From Struthio camelus (taxonomy: Eukaryota; Chordata; Aves; Struthioniformes; Struthionidae), in contig NC_090981.1 of NCBI RefSeq assembly GCF_040807025.1, forward strand, positions 42,945,817 through 43,009,816: a stretch of 64,000 nucleotides of DNA. Direction: 5' to 3'. A model generated the notes under the pieces. That model saw nothing but the letters and a program-made list of their open reading frames with translations. It was not told the origin of the DNA and made no database searches. The number at the start of each line of letters is the position of its first letter. Within the stretch, counting starts at the first letter, position 1. The position numbers and the translations under genes are program-made. Positions 25,801-37,500 of this stretch are shown here, in pieces.

Positions 25801-26448
25801 ATCTTCACTATTGCGAACCTACTTACAGCTGCCATATAAAAGCACTCATCCTTCTAATAGGAAACATTTCAAACTTGTTAATTTTGTACATGTCCATGGC
25901 AGGGTGCTATTACCTTAAACTGTCACTCATGGTTTCTAACAATAAAATACGTTTCAAGGCACAGGCATATATAGATGTCTGTGTCTTGTCTGTCTATACG
26001 TACATGATACTGGGAGTGCATGAGAAGAGTGAATGGCATTTATGTGAGTAAAGGCTATAACGTTCAATGAACTAGCCAAACCATTATAAAGTAAAACTTA
26101 AAAAAATACAGAAAAAGGTATTTAGTCAGTGTTACCACCACTGGTCCGTCATTACTACATACAAATACTCGCTTTGTTTTCAAGATTAGTGTATTTGTGC
26201 TTTGTCATTCCCAGTGTTGTATATCTCTTCTCCCTCTCACTCATATAAATATATCTTTATATCTCTTATATATTTATTTTCCCTAATTAGCCCAAATGAA
26301 GATTGGGTGTGACAATACAGTGCTACGAATGGTCTCCAGTGGCAAACACGTCAATCGCGTGACATTTGAGTATTATCAACTTGATCTGCAGGAACTAGAA
26401 AACAGAAAGGAGAACAGCATTGAGGAATTCTGCTTTCCCAGTATCTGA
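16758..26448 (+). CDS. CRHBP: CRHBP, corticotropin-releasing hormone binding protein (seven coding exons)
   Basis: Exons 16758-16838, 17289-17382, 18089-18246, 20408-20618, 21873-22021, 24619-24736 and 26291-26448 sum to 969 nt: 322 residues plus stop, the same as human. All introns are GT-AG and all phases match. Known: the secreted glycoprotein binds CRH and urocortin and keeps them from their receptors. Seen: a hydrophobic signal peptide (about residues 10-24) and all ten Cys at the human positions (60/81, 104/141, 183/205, 237/264, 277/318), which pair as five disulfides in the family. R56 and D62, implicated in ligand binding, are kept, as is one N-glycosylation site at N204-C-S. The Ser234-Ala235 bond, cleaved in human CRHBP to give large and small fragments, is also conserved. 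No damage is visible. Confidence 0.97.
16839..17288 (+). other. CRHBP: CRHBP intron 1
   Basis: 450-nt phase-0 intron, pyrimidine-rich throughout. No repeats recognised. Confidence 0.85.
17289..17382 (+). CDS. CRHBP: CRHBP coding exon 2 (residues 28-58 and part of 59)
   Basis: 94 nt after acceptor CTCACCAG; donor A|GTGAGT in phase 1. Encodes the acidic N-terminal segment of the mature protein, including FLLLSEDLKREL and R56. Confidence 0.95.
17383..18088 (+). other. CRHBP: CRHBP intron 2
   Basis: 706-nt intron containing a CA/TG-rich microsatellite (17743-17802), a shorter CA tract (about 17850-17871) and a long pyrimidine tract (about 17936-18000) before the acceptor TTTCTGCAG. Confidence 0.85.
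17743..17802. repeat. Imperfect (CA)n microsatellite in CRHBP intron 2
   Basis: Alternating purine/pyrimidine run made of GCATGCACAT-like and CACACACGCG units, ending in (CA)n. A second CA tract follows at about 17850. Likely polymorphic. Confidence 0.85.
18089..18246 (+). CDS. CRHBP: CRHBP coding exon 3 (rest of residue 59 to 111)
   Basis: 158 nt, donor AAG|GTAAGC. Carries C60, D62, C81 and C104 and the conserved CQGGDFLK stretch at the exon end. Confidence 0.96.
18247..20407 (+). other. CRHBP: CRHBP intron 3
   Basis: 2,161-nt phase-0 intron. No coding sequence or clear mobile element. A segment near 19440-19520 has the feel of a very old interspersed repeat but could not be assigned. Confidence 0.8.
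20408..20618 (+). CDS. CRHBP: CRHBP coding exon 4 (residues 112-181 and part of 182)
   Basis: 211 nt from acceptor CTTTAG to donor C|GTAAGT. Encodes VFDGWILKGEKFPSS, C141 and the highly conserved SIRSSQNVAMIFFR segment. Confidence 0.96.
20619..21872 (+). other. CRHBP: CRHBP intron 4
   Basis: 1,254-nt phase-1 intron, AT-rich. No element recognised. Confidence 0.8.
21873..22021 (+). CDS. CRHBP: CRHBP coding exon 5 (rest of residue 182 to 231)
   Basis: 149 nt, donor AAG|GTGAGG. Carries C183, the N204-C205-S206 glycosylation site and SFSIIYPVVIKISDL. Confidence 0.96.
22022..24618 (+). other. CRHBP: CRHBP intron 5
   Basis: 2,597-nt phase-0 intron, the largest of the gene. No exons or identified transposons. 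A stretch at about 24300-24480 is dense in homeodomain-type TAAT motifs and may be regulatory. Confidence 0.8.
24619..24736 (+). CDS. CRHBP: CRHBP coding exon 6 (residues 232-270 and part of 271)
   Basis: 118 nt, donor G|GTGAGA. Starts three codons before the Ser234-Ala235 proteolysis site. Contains C237, GDFVELLGGTGLDPSKM and C264. Confidence 0.96.
24737..26290 (+). other. CRHBP: CRHBP intron 6
   Basis: 1,554-nt phase-1 intron. The last 60 nt are TA/T-rich (ATATAAATATATCTTTATAT-like) before acceptor AATTAG. Confidence 0.8.
26291..26448 (+). CDS. CRHBP: CRHBP coding exon 7 (rest of residue 271 to 322 and stop)
   Basis: 158 nt ending at TGA 26446-26448. Encodes the last disulfide pair (C277, C318) and the C terminus EEFCFPSI. 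Confidence 0.96.
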
Positions 26449-26483
26449 TAAACCAAGCAACACATTTTCACACAGCTAATGAA

Positions 26484-26489
26484 AATAAA
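26484..26489 (+). other. CRHBP: Proximal poly(A) signal of CRHBP
   Basis: AATAAA 36 nt after the stop codon, followed by a G/T-rich stretch (GTTCTGGTGG), the usual arrangement for cleavage. Further AATAAA hexamers at 26962-26967 and 27009-27014 could give a longer 3'UTR. Confidence 0.6.
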
Positions 26490-27014
26490 GTTCTGGTGGA
26501 TTCAAAAATTACACTTTTCTTTTAACCAACTGGTATTATCAAACCTTTCTACTGTACAAGCATATTTCTTTATTCATATAAATCAATCATTCCCATGAGC
26601 AAACAGTAAAAAGCAATCAATATATTAATCTTTATTACCATAATAGTTTTCCTGCAGTATTTAAGCTCATTTACTACATCCAAAATCAACAGCAAGAACA
26701 GAAGACTATGTTTCTAGAGTACCTGTCTTTAGGGAAATAGATACAAACCCTCTGTGTATCTAATCTGAGGACATACCAAATGCACAATTAGTATAAACTT
26801 TATGCAGGAACTTTATCGTTTTGTATCAGGTACAAACAAAAAAATAAGATGGTGGAATACACTTCCAGTTTTGTAACCAGAAATCCAACATCAGTGTGTG
26901 TAAAACCTACTTGTTTGTTTATGACTATAAATGTACTATTTATTTCTAACGATATGTTTTTAATAAAAATTTATAGCATGAAAATTTCCTTACACAAACC
27001 CAAACATGAATAAA

Positions 27015-30000
27015 TACATTCAAAGAGTTGGCAAAATGTTACCATGTTGTGTTTTTCTGAAGAGCTCTTTTAATGTTCGGGCTAAGCTTCCTAAGCCTTG
27101 TGCAGCTTTCTGGAAATGATAATTTTGAACATGCGTCACTGTAAAATTGTGGACTATTAAAGTAGCATTATGGGCAGAAATTTGGTTTGCTAATCTTGCA
27201 TACACCTTCACATAGCATATGTTCCAGTTTACTACTTACTGGCACCGGCCCTGTTTAAACTTTTGGATCAGGTGTCCTGCTAACCTGTGGAGCTGAGGAC
27301 ATACGCGCAGAGGTTGGGGGTGAGAGGGTGGAGGTTTCTGGTCCTTTGGTCACCCAGAAGAGGAATTTAAGCTTAGTGCTCAGGGAAGCACAGCGGGTCA
27401 GAGCATCAGCGTTGTACCCTAGCTCAGCAGCACATGCGCTGACTCATGCGTTTTCTGGGAGTGCTGTATGCCAAAAATGGGAGTAAACTGTTCTTCCTTT
27501 GACATTGAGTGAGCAGTCAGCAACGACTGATCCAGCTGCAAGCCTGAGATCTTCGGAGCTGAATTCCAGCTCCTAATCTCATATGCAGTCACCAAAAATC
27601 AAGTGACTCGAGTATTCAGCAGCTCTGAAGTTCCTCTCCTCTGGCTGAAGTCGGTGGAAACTCCTGACCGCTTCAGGCTCTCCTCCTGGAGGATTTTGGG
27701 AACCCAGTTTCGACGACTGACTTTAGCAGAGGGATGTGTTTGCCAGCCCTGCCAGATGAGGCCTGAAACAACCTGGGCAAGCGTGTCCACGCTGCAGAGC
27801 TGAGTTTACGGGAAACGCTGGGAGGGTGGCTGTGGGGGAGGCCCGGCTGGCCGCGAGCCCAGCTGGCCACCCTGGCAGGTCCCGAGAGGGGTCGCAAACT
27901 GGCCGAGGGCTGTCCCAGAGCCAGAAACACCGGCACTTGGACGCAGGGCATTAAACCCCCCCACCATTGCCCCTCATTTTGAACAACAAGGAGAAAAAAA
28001 AAATCAGGGCTCAATGAATAAGCATTTTTCTGAGGAAGCTTCTAGTGACAACAGCTTTCTGCCCCCACATCTGCTCAGCTCTTTCTCTGCAGGTGCCCCT
28101 CTGGCCAGGACAACGATACCTGGGATCCGCCGTACCCGGGCAGGGGTGGCTGGCAGTGTGCCCTTGGAAGAGCCAGAAGGATTTATGGGACTAAGCAGGG
28201 TGGGAAAGAGCTCTGGCAGCCCCATATCAATCCATACCTACCCACATGCCCACCTTCAAACTGGGGAGAGCGAGAGGTCTTTAAAAATGCTGCTTCTCAG
28301 TCACTGCCTTGATTCGAGCCACAGGATGAGTCACAAGGAGTCTGAAAAGCAACGACAGATTTAAGGTCGAATAGCGCAGGACTAGATCACTGACGAAAAT
28401 AAATTCAGCGTCTCTTACTTAGTGTAGTTTAATAGTGGAATCTCCCACCTTTCAGCTTTACATGGTACTTTTTTCCAATCCTAACGTGACTTAAATGCCT
28501 TCAAAACAACAAAACTTTATAGAAAAGATGCTTAACATTCAGAGCCTGGAAAATTCTCCTTCCAAACTATGTAGAAGTGGACTCTATTACTAAGGAAACC
28601 TGCCATTATAGATGGAGGAGAATGAAAAACGATACTTTTTGTATGACAGCACCATCTATTGCTATTGCTTCATGCGAAGTACTTGAGTACGTGGTGGTTT
28701 TACTCGAACCGGCTGTCACTTCACCTACTCTTTGTAATCAACATAAATTTGGACAGCGGTGCCAATCATAGCACTCCACTCTGTTGGCTGCCTTGAAAAA
28801 AACCCAAACTGCAGCTGCCTACCCATTCTCTGGCCTGCACTTGACGCTCTACCTCATGTGGAAAATCAATAGTCACTTTAATCTGTGTACCTGTATTTAT
28901 GGGGGACTTAGTCATTACAGGAGTTATAGCACTTCAGCCACAAGAAATCAACTCGTAAATGTCAGATGTCATAATCTCCTCCCGGGATTTGATTCTGGAT
29001 AAGTGAGGCGATAAGGACCCTTGTGGACAAAAAGAAAGGAAACCAAGCCTATGAAAGCACTGCAGGAAAGAAAGCAGTCAAAAATTTGTATAAGGAAAAA
29101 AAAAAAAAAGCAATACAAGACCTATGTGGGTAACATGAATACCTGCTGAAAGAAGCAAGAAAAGGACACTTAGCAGCTAACAAGATTGTAGCCTGGAGGC
29201 TGACATGAGCTGGAAAGCCTGCTAAGAATTAGAAAAATCAACATCCTAACAACAGAAATGGAGCAAAAGGCTTTGAAGAGGCACGGTGTGCAAATGCTGG
29301 CTTTGAGAGAAAGTGTGTGTCCAAGATTAGACACCCTGATGTCTTGCACTGTAAACAAAATAACCAAAACTCACAATTAATGTTAAAACCCACCAAATTG
29401 TCAGGAGAAGATGTGGGTGAGTGGTTTAGTGCTAACACTGACGTCAAAGAACGAAGAACTTCTCTTCATCTTTTTTATTTGGCATCATCACTGCCTCCCC
29501 GCCTCTGCAGTAGATACCATGTCAGCCTTGCACAGCACAGGAGCACCATGCTAGATTTAGATGGAAAAACCACCAAACTTGAACTGATATCTCAGCCAAT
29601 ACTTAAGCAATGACTGAAAAACTCTTCAGCATCACAAAACCTACAAAGATACCTAGGGTTAAGAACTGTTAATTGCGGAGAAGGGGAAAAATCAGCAATT
29701 CTTAACAGAAACTCATCTGTGGAACACAGAGGGATACAAGAAATGAATCAACTCCTGCATTTGCGTAGTAACATAAAATCCAGGGTGGCTGTCCAGAAAG
29801 AATAATGCAGTGAGTTGCCCAGAGGGCGGCTGAATTTACTGCCTTATTTAAGATTTAATGGCTGAAAATCTTCTACTTAAAGACCAAGCAATAAATCTTG
29901 GACTTAAAAGTTATTTTCATCTTTACTAGGTATTAAATGAAATAAATTAATAACAATTGCTGAGATTTATAGGAGAGTGGTAATTCTCTGTTGTTAAAAT

Positions 30001-33000
30001 TACTCAGAAGATGGAAATGCCCTGGAGGGTATTCCAGTAGGAAAAAAGCTGGATCACCTGCCTCTACAGAAGTGCCCATGGGCATTTGAAAGAAGCAGTC
30101 AGCTGAAATAACCTTTGTCAAAAGTCTTCTGGCAATGGAAAGGGGAACAGTGTTATAGGACTTACCCACACGGGCCTAGCACACTGTAAAAGAGGTCTTG
30201 ATTTAGACTTGTTCAAGCTCTTTGGGATACTTAACAGCAAGAGAGCTGTTCAGGAATTAGGCAGTATTTTAAATCAATAAAGGTGCAGTAGCAATGCTTT
30301 TAAAAGTCAGAATTGCCGCCTATGGGGGTAAAAACTCAATAGAGCAATTGAAACTAAGACAGACTAGAGACAGTGAGATGGTTTCTTGCTTTGTGGAGTG
30401 ACTTCCTGGCCCTCAAATTAGGATCTTGGTTCTTAAAGCAGAAAGACAAAGATTTGCTGGCAGCCATGTGCAACTCACCATAATAATACACAATAATTTT
30501 TAAAAGTTAGAATTGTCCTGCTAAATTAACGTTGATTTTTATCTTTTATGACTGACAATGAAAATAAGCACTCAGAACAATGACAAGTGCAGTCCTTGGC
30601 ACTCCAATGGCAGTCTAAATTACTTTCAAAATGTCTTTTGTTTCTAACTGCTCTTCTAACACCAATCCTGTGAAATCATGCCCCTTTTCACTTGGCAGAA
30701 GGCTGATTGCATGGACTTTCGATCAGTAATTAGGAAGGAGTCTCCCAAAGGCTCAGCAGAGAATAAAGTTTATGCAGCTGCAATTATATAACCGGGGCCG
30801 ATCTCATTTTTAAGTGCTTAAAGAAATTTCACTTTTCTTCATGAAATGCACACTTCTTAGGACCTCAAAGCTGTACTTAACTCAGTTCTAAACACAAGCT
30901 AAATTATACTTCAAGGAAGTGATTCATTATAGTCATTTTTATTCAGAGCCTCATTACTTCTGGTATCTGAGTAACTTTCTTGTTGATAAATTGACACAGT
31001 TTTCACTTTTTCTCCTCACTTTGCTTCTTATCTTTAAAGATCAGCAACAACTAATCATAGCAACTATAGATTTTGTACGCACATCATTTCCTATTAAAGG
31101 AAATGCAGTGTGTTACACGTGAGTCACTACAAAATGAAAAGTTTTCATTATCTGTTCTTATGAATAAAATTGATATTCATGGTACCGTGCTGCTGCAAAT
31201 TACCACCAAACCATCAATTACAGTGTTGACTAATAGTTTTTTTATAACTTTGCCCCTCAACAGAAAAGCAAGTGGTTTTATAACCAAAATTTGCCTTTCC
31301 ACTATAAACTGGTACTCAGGGCTCCTCACTGGCACTCAGACAGCATTTTGAAGGACCCAAGCGCGTCCTTCATGCCGAGCACACAATACCTGTTTTATGC
31401 CGGACACGTTGCTCACAGCTGGTGCACAAGACAGCCCCAGGCGGTGGCTGGAGGTTTCTGCAGCGTCACCTCCCTGCGGGAACTCCAACCTGCAAAGCTC
31501 AGAGGGGATCTCATCCGCCCTCCATCACCCACCCCTTTGGGAGGTCACTACCTCCAACACATGCCAGCACAGGCCTCGGCTCCCCTCCTCACCTCCCGCT
31601 GCCGGGAGGACCCGAGACTCGGGAGGTGTCCTTTGGCCTTGGCTGCGCTTGACATCTCCTCCCATATTCATAGTGCTTAAGAGAAGCTAAGGGCTGTTTA
31701 TCATCCAGTCTGACCTCCTGGACCCTCTGGCCACCTCACGTACCTTGGACACTCTGAGCTATATATGGGCACTGACAAACATACATAAACCTTATTATGT
31801 AAAGTTCAGTTATTCAAATAACCTGAGGAATTGCTCAGACCTCAAGGCAATAATAAAGGGCTTGAATGAGTATTACACAATAAAAATAAAAATTACAGAA
31901 TCATCACAGTGACAGGTGATAAAAGGTCCTAATAATTTGTCTGAAGAACAATTATACTGTCTTTGGAAAACTCAGTTTTAACCAAGTGATAGATATCAGC
32001 AAATACCTCCAGTACGCTGGAGCTGGCTGAACACAAAAGCTGGGCAATGATGGCTCCTTTTGACATCTCAGATGTCAGCGCCTTGGCCAGACTGATGGGG
32101 CACTAGCTGAGAGTCTCGGCTGTGTCCTCGTCACCTCCCCTGCTCCCAATCTGCTTTTCCCAGCAGTGGGGACTCACATGAGGAGCCTGAGACAGGCAGC
32201 AGCTGCCCCTGCCACAAGTGTCAGGGACATTGCCAGCCCAGCCAGGCACCTTCTGCGAACAGAAATACCCGAACGTGAGTTTTGCAGACCCTGAAAAGGT
32301 ATGGAGCTTCGCTGCGGGGCATGGGGAGACAATTATAACCCAACATTTGTTAGAAGATTTCACAAGCTTTTGAATTAGGAAAAGATACTCCTCCCACAAG
32401 TTTTGTGGACCTAGGAACTACCCCTACCAAATACTGGCAGTTTCAAAGCTCTTTACTGTGCCTTCTGTGAGGATATGACATGGCAGGACGAAATGAGCAA
32501 AAATCTCTGCACAGCTCTTGGTTTTAATCTCTCTCAAATTTAGGTGCTGTGGTAAACTGAGCTATTAAACTGGGCATCTCTTGGAGGAGGTCTGAACATA
32601 GCCCTGAGTTTCTGATTTCTCTTAAAAATATGTTTGGTTTGGAAGCCTGGCTCTCTGCTTGGCAAAGGAGATGGATAACCCATGCTTCTAGTTCTGCCAT
32701 AATTTAATTAGAGTTAAAGTAAATCCTCCTTCCACCCAAGAACTTATGACAATTAATTTGGAGACAAAGTAAAGTGTCCCAAATGAAGAGATAACCAAAT
32801 GAGGTCTCTGGTTGTTTAACCAGTCAAGCTCCATCCTCACCTTTGGGAACAGGTAGGCAGTCTATTGTAGGAAAAATCCCGCGTCTTCATGCTGCTCTAA
32901 GCTCCTGTGTTGAACCGCAGTTTGGACAAGAAGCAACGTTACTGGCAATTGCTGGTTAACAGAGACTCCTATTAGGGTAGATAAGAGCTCCTTTGAGAAG

Positions 33001-34230
33001 GAGAGATGATGAAAAGTAGAAACAGCCAGCTCAGAGACAGGAAGAACTGGATTCTCAAACTAAAAGGCAGAGAAAAGGTAAATCTGGGAAGCTTTAGAGT
33101 TATCCCTGTATAGTATAGCTCATTCTTACTGCAGCTGGCACATATGTTTATCATCTCATTATATCAAAACATGTAGCTATCTTTGGAGGGAGATTGTTTT
33201 TGACTGATCCATTTGTCATCACAGCAGTATCAGCTCTAACCCTCCAAATATAATATTTTCTATGTTAGAAATAGATTATTCACAAAACATGGAAATTGCT
33301 GTATATTTACTGTCATAATTTGGTGGGTTTGAACATAGATAATGGGGATTAAGAAAATAAGAAAAATGCTAAATCTCAGCCCACCTGAACTGTCAATCTC
33401 TTTACATTCAGGCTAAGGTACAATTTCCCGGGGAGCTGGGAATGCAGTGGAAATGGAGTTTGGATCATCCTATCAATAATCAAGAATGGGTTAGACTGAA
33501 TCCTTGGGGTTTTGCCCCAGTGTTTTTCATTTATTCTTATTCCAAACCAGCTTGGTTTAGAAACATGACCCATCAGAATTTATTCCCATATCCTGGCTTT
33601 TCTGGAGCATTGCTCTTACTGTCTGAGCAGAGAAAACTGGGACGGGAGGGGGAAAAGATCTGGCAAGAGTATATTTGCATACTTTATAGAGGATAAATCA
33701 AAGTCAGGCAGACTTCAGAGCCTGCATTGCATCAAATTCAAAAGGAAAATCAATTGGAAAAGGCCAGGCTCCCTCTTTTTGGTTCATTGTAATGCAGGGG
33801 TATGAGTATATTACTGCCCTGATGCATGATACCCTATCACTGAAAGGCCAGCAGTTCTCCCACTGACTTTAAAATAACTGTCACAAAAACTGTAGCACTG
33901 CTTAATTCTGGATGATAAGATCCCCCAAACAGACCGTACATATGTTTGTTTCTTGTACAACTTATTAGTTACTATGCATAACTATTAATTATTAATTACT
34001 AATTGATTAACTGCTAATTCTTATACAACTGATTACTTACTATTGTTATTAATTACTGCTATTTTTCAGATCAGGATGTGGCTTGGTTAAGGTTTCCTAA
34101 TACATAGAGGTGTACTATAGCATGTGATGACTTTGCAAAGCTCAAAATTGTAGTAAAACTAAAACCATGGTAACCTCACCAAAAAAGGAAAGAGGACACG
34201 ATAGCAAAACTTGCGCGCGTTTGTCATAAA
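27015..34230. other. Intergenic DNA after CRHBP, first part
   Basis: No recognisable gene. GC-rich patches at about 27800-27960 and 31370-31640 interrupt AT-rich sequence. A segment at about 31685-31760 resembles the degenerate 3' part of an old LINE but is too short to assign. AT-rich low-complexity sequence begins near 33960. Confidence 0.55.
33961..34070. repeat. AT-rich low-complexity tract with TTAATTA-like units
   Basis: Repeated short motifs of the type ATTAATTATTAATTACTAATT over about 110 nt. It is simple-sequence-like rather than a strict tandem repeat. Confidence 0.6.
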
Positions 34231-34237
34231 AGCAGCA

Positions 34238-34505
34238 GAGAGAAGCAGCATGGTCTAGTGGAGAGGGCGTAAGCTGTGTGTGGGATGCTTACTATTTTTT
34301 TTAAACTCCAGCAGAACATCAGCAGGGGAAACTGGTGGGAAGGTTCACGGTGAAACAGGGAAAGAGGGAATTTACGACCATGGAGAAAGTCTGATTCTTC
34401 ATGTAACAGAAAGGAGAGCTCAGACCTGTTAATTCTGTAACAGCTATGTGATCTTGCTCAGTTATACGATCTCTCCAGTCTTAATTCTCATAATTCACCA
34501 ATCTT
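34238..34505 (+). mobile_element. Degenerate MIR-like (CORE-SINE) fragment
   Basis: A tRNA-like head (GAAGCAGCATGGTCTAGTGG at about 34241-34260, resembling a pol III A box) is followed at about 34442-34500 by a stretch resembling the MIR core (AGCTATGTGATCTTGCTCAG, then a pyrimidine-rich CTCAT region). The two parts are farther apart than in an intact MIR, so there may be an insertion between them, or only the core may be real. The assignment is from memory of the consensus, not from an alignment. Confidence 0.5.
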
Positions 34506-34509
34506 ACAT

Positions 34510-37500
34510 TGACCAGGTCTTACAGGAGTTGTTCCAGAGCAATCCTTTCACAGATGAACAACAGTGAAATGTGACAAATTCCTATATAAAAATATGCTAG
34601 GGAATCAGCTCAAAGACTGAGCAGGGACCCACAAAGTTTGTTAGCTTGCTCCCTGGCGCTATTTTGTACTGCTCCAAGTAGCATCTTTCAAGATAACAGC
34701 TGAATGCAGCTGGGGCAGCCCTCAGCTGGCTGCACGCTAGCCAGGAGCAGCTGGGGGACACAGCTCCTGCAAGGGAGGGCAGCCCCTACCCACCTGGAGA
34801 CAAGGTCCACTGCTCCAGGGCAGGATGGCTAATGCCCGTCCCTCAGTGGGAGCCTTGCAGGTGGGCCTCTGTGGACAACAGCTCGCTGCTGCTCACTGTT
34901 CCACAGCCTCACCAAACTGGTCTGGCTGGAAAGATCATCTTAGGGCTGGCTTCAAAGCTAGATCAGGCTGCTCCGGGCCTTGCCCGGTGGCATTTGGAGC
35001 ACCACAGTCAGAAGGGCTGCAACCCAGGGTTGGGCAGTATCCAGTGCCTCCAGCAGGTGCAGCTTTCCAGCTCCCAAACACCTGCTGCATCACAGGGTGC
35101 CTGGAGAGAGCAGTGGCTGGGAGGGCACCTGGGCCAATGTCACACATCTCCACTGGGAAGTTGGCATCCTAACACCGACCAGGTGTCACAGAGGGTCTTG
35201 AAACAGGTGGCAGCAACGATGTCTCTGGAGAGCGGCAGCTCGCTAACCTTAACACGAAGGGAGAGGCGGGCTCCTGACAGGCTGGAGCAGGCATCCAAGG
35301 CAGCTGGTGTGAATGTGAGGACAAATTTGGTGGTGCCTGGACTCTGGCACCCCGATGTGGGACGGTAACCAGATGCAGACAGCCGTGCTGCCAGGCCACG
35401 CTGAGCAGAGGCACGGGAAGGGGCTCCCCATCTGTGGCCAGCGCCGGAGTGATCGCGTGATGTGCTACCAGGGCTTTGGGACGTGTCAACGCGTGGGCCT
35501 GGGAGGTAGGCTCCAAGCTGAGACCTTTCCCGAATCAATGGTGGTGGATGACCCCAGGGCACACAAGTGCTGCTGGGCACCCATGCTGGGCAGTGGGCAG
35601 GAGGTGTTTAAGAGCTGCAGCTCGTGCCTTTCTGCAGCAACAGCTGATGTGCATCAGGTGAACAGTGCCAAAAAACTGCCTATTTTGCTCTGCTGAACTG
35701 ATGATCATCTCTGATGATCATCTGACCTGTAGGTGCCCTAGTTACTCTATCTGCTGTGGAGTACTACTTGGCTAAGCCTGTCTCTAAGTCAGGCAGCAGT
35801 CAGTAACTAAGCTTCTGCATAGCTGCAATATAAGGACGTATTTATCATTCCTCCTAAACAAATAGTCACTTTTATTGCTTCCAGGAAAATTTTTCCAGAT
35901 TGAGAGTGTTGGAAAATACAGCTTGGGGCAAGCCCTACTAGTGAACATGGAATTTCTGAAAAAAGGAAGGGAAATGCTACCCAACCTGAGACCGGAGTGT
36001 TATCTGTAGGAATGGAGGGTTAACACAGTTTTATAAGAAGAGAAACTTAAAGCAAAGGCATTGCGCATACATAGAACAAGAGAACTTACGTAAATTCAAA
36101 GCGATGTTCTATTTTTGCTGCTGTTAATTAAATGTTATCTCGCATGCTTCATGCTTACAAATCACTTCAGCTATTGTCAGATCTCAAGTAGCTTCCCTTC
36201 ATTTCTTCTTCTTCAATGAAACCAATTTGAAAGTCTCTTTCAGAGATTTGCTTTTAATTGGAAAGCACTCCCAAATGCAAGACTGAACAATGTGGTCACT
36301 GATGTGCATTGATACTGATAAAGCATTATTTGTCAAGTCTGCGTTTAAAAGGGAACATCTGACTGGAATCAGTAGCATAGTTTATTTTCATCCTTCTACT
36401 CCTTCCTTCCAAGACCGGGAATGCCCCAGGAGGGTGTGAGGGAAGGCCAGCACCGGGACTTCACGTAGACCCAGGCACCCTGTGTGAGGAGGTGGTAGCT
36501 CACACAAACACATCACAAACGCTCCTCTTCGGCAGCAGCAGGTCACTGGGACCATTGGAGCCCTTCCAAGTGTGATGGGAAGAGCAGGGAACAGCAGCTG
36601 GTTAACCACCTACCAGCACTTCAGTATCACGCAGCAGGTAACCTCTGCCTCAACGGGACAGCACATGAGAAAGAAGGTTGTAAAGGGAATATCTAAAAGG
36701 AGACAACTTTGCTTTGCAAACCTAAGAGCACAGTTTATGCATTAGCTGTCCATCTGTATTGTTTCCTTTGGTATGAATAGTTAGGAAAAAGATTCAGAAT
36801 CAAAGTGCCTCTCATCCTCTATTTATGTGGCCTTCCTGGGAAAGCTGGAGAAACAAGCTGCAACTTGAAGCTGCAAGCTCTGTAAGGATGGCTCCACTGA
36901 AAAATAGCATATTAACTCTGTCCTGATGTTGCATACCTTTAACAAGAGCTATCAGGTGGCACAATCTTAACTGAGCATTGGACGTAGGTCTCTTTCTAGC
37001 TAGTATTGTTTCTGGATTAATAAGGCTCTTGATTAGGTTATATGGCCTTTTTAAATAAATGTATGGTAATGATTCTTTTTCCTTTTGTGTAGGACTGCCC
37101 TGGAGTATCTTTTAACTTCAATAATACATTGCTCAAGGATAATTCTAATTACACAGTTAGCAACAATGCTACTCTGATCAGTTTTCATTAGAAATTCAAG
37201 CAGTCCCTTTTTTTGTCTTGACTCCTTCAAATTGTCTTTACTACTCCTTATCTTCATAGGTTCCAGCACGTGAAGGGTTCAGAGCTCACGTAGGTCCTGC
37301 CTGCCCACAGTGATCACTGTTGCTGGGAGCAGAGATGCTCAGCACCTTGCAGACACCCTCAGCATCCAGTGAGGTCTCGTTCTGTCTGACTCAGCTGCTA
37401 TTACTCATCCCTCTCTGTTAAGGGATTAGTCCCACCTCTGGTCTACCAGTTTTCCCACTGCTACTTACATAAACCATGGGTTTTTTTATCCCACTGGTAA

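Noticed and set aside
31685-31760. Segment TCATCCAGTCTGACCTCCTG reminiscent of old sauropsid LINE tails
   Set aside because: Too short and degenerate to assign to a family from memory. A repeat-library search would decide.
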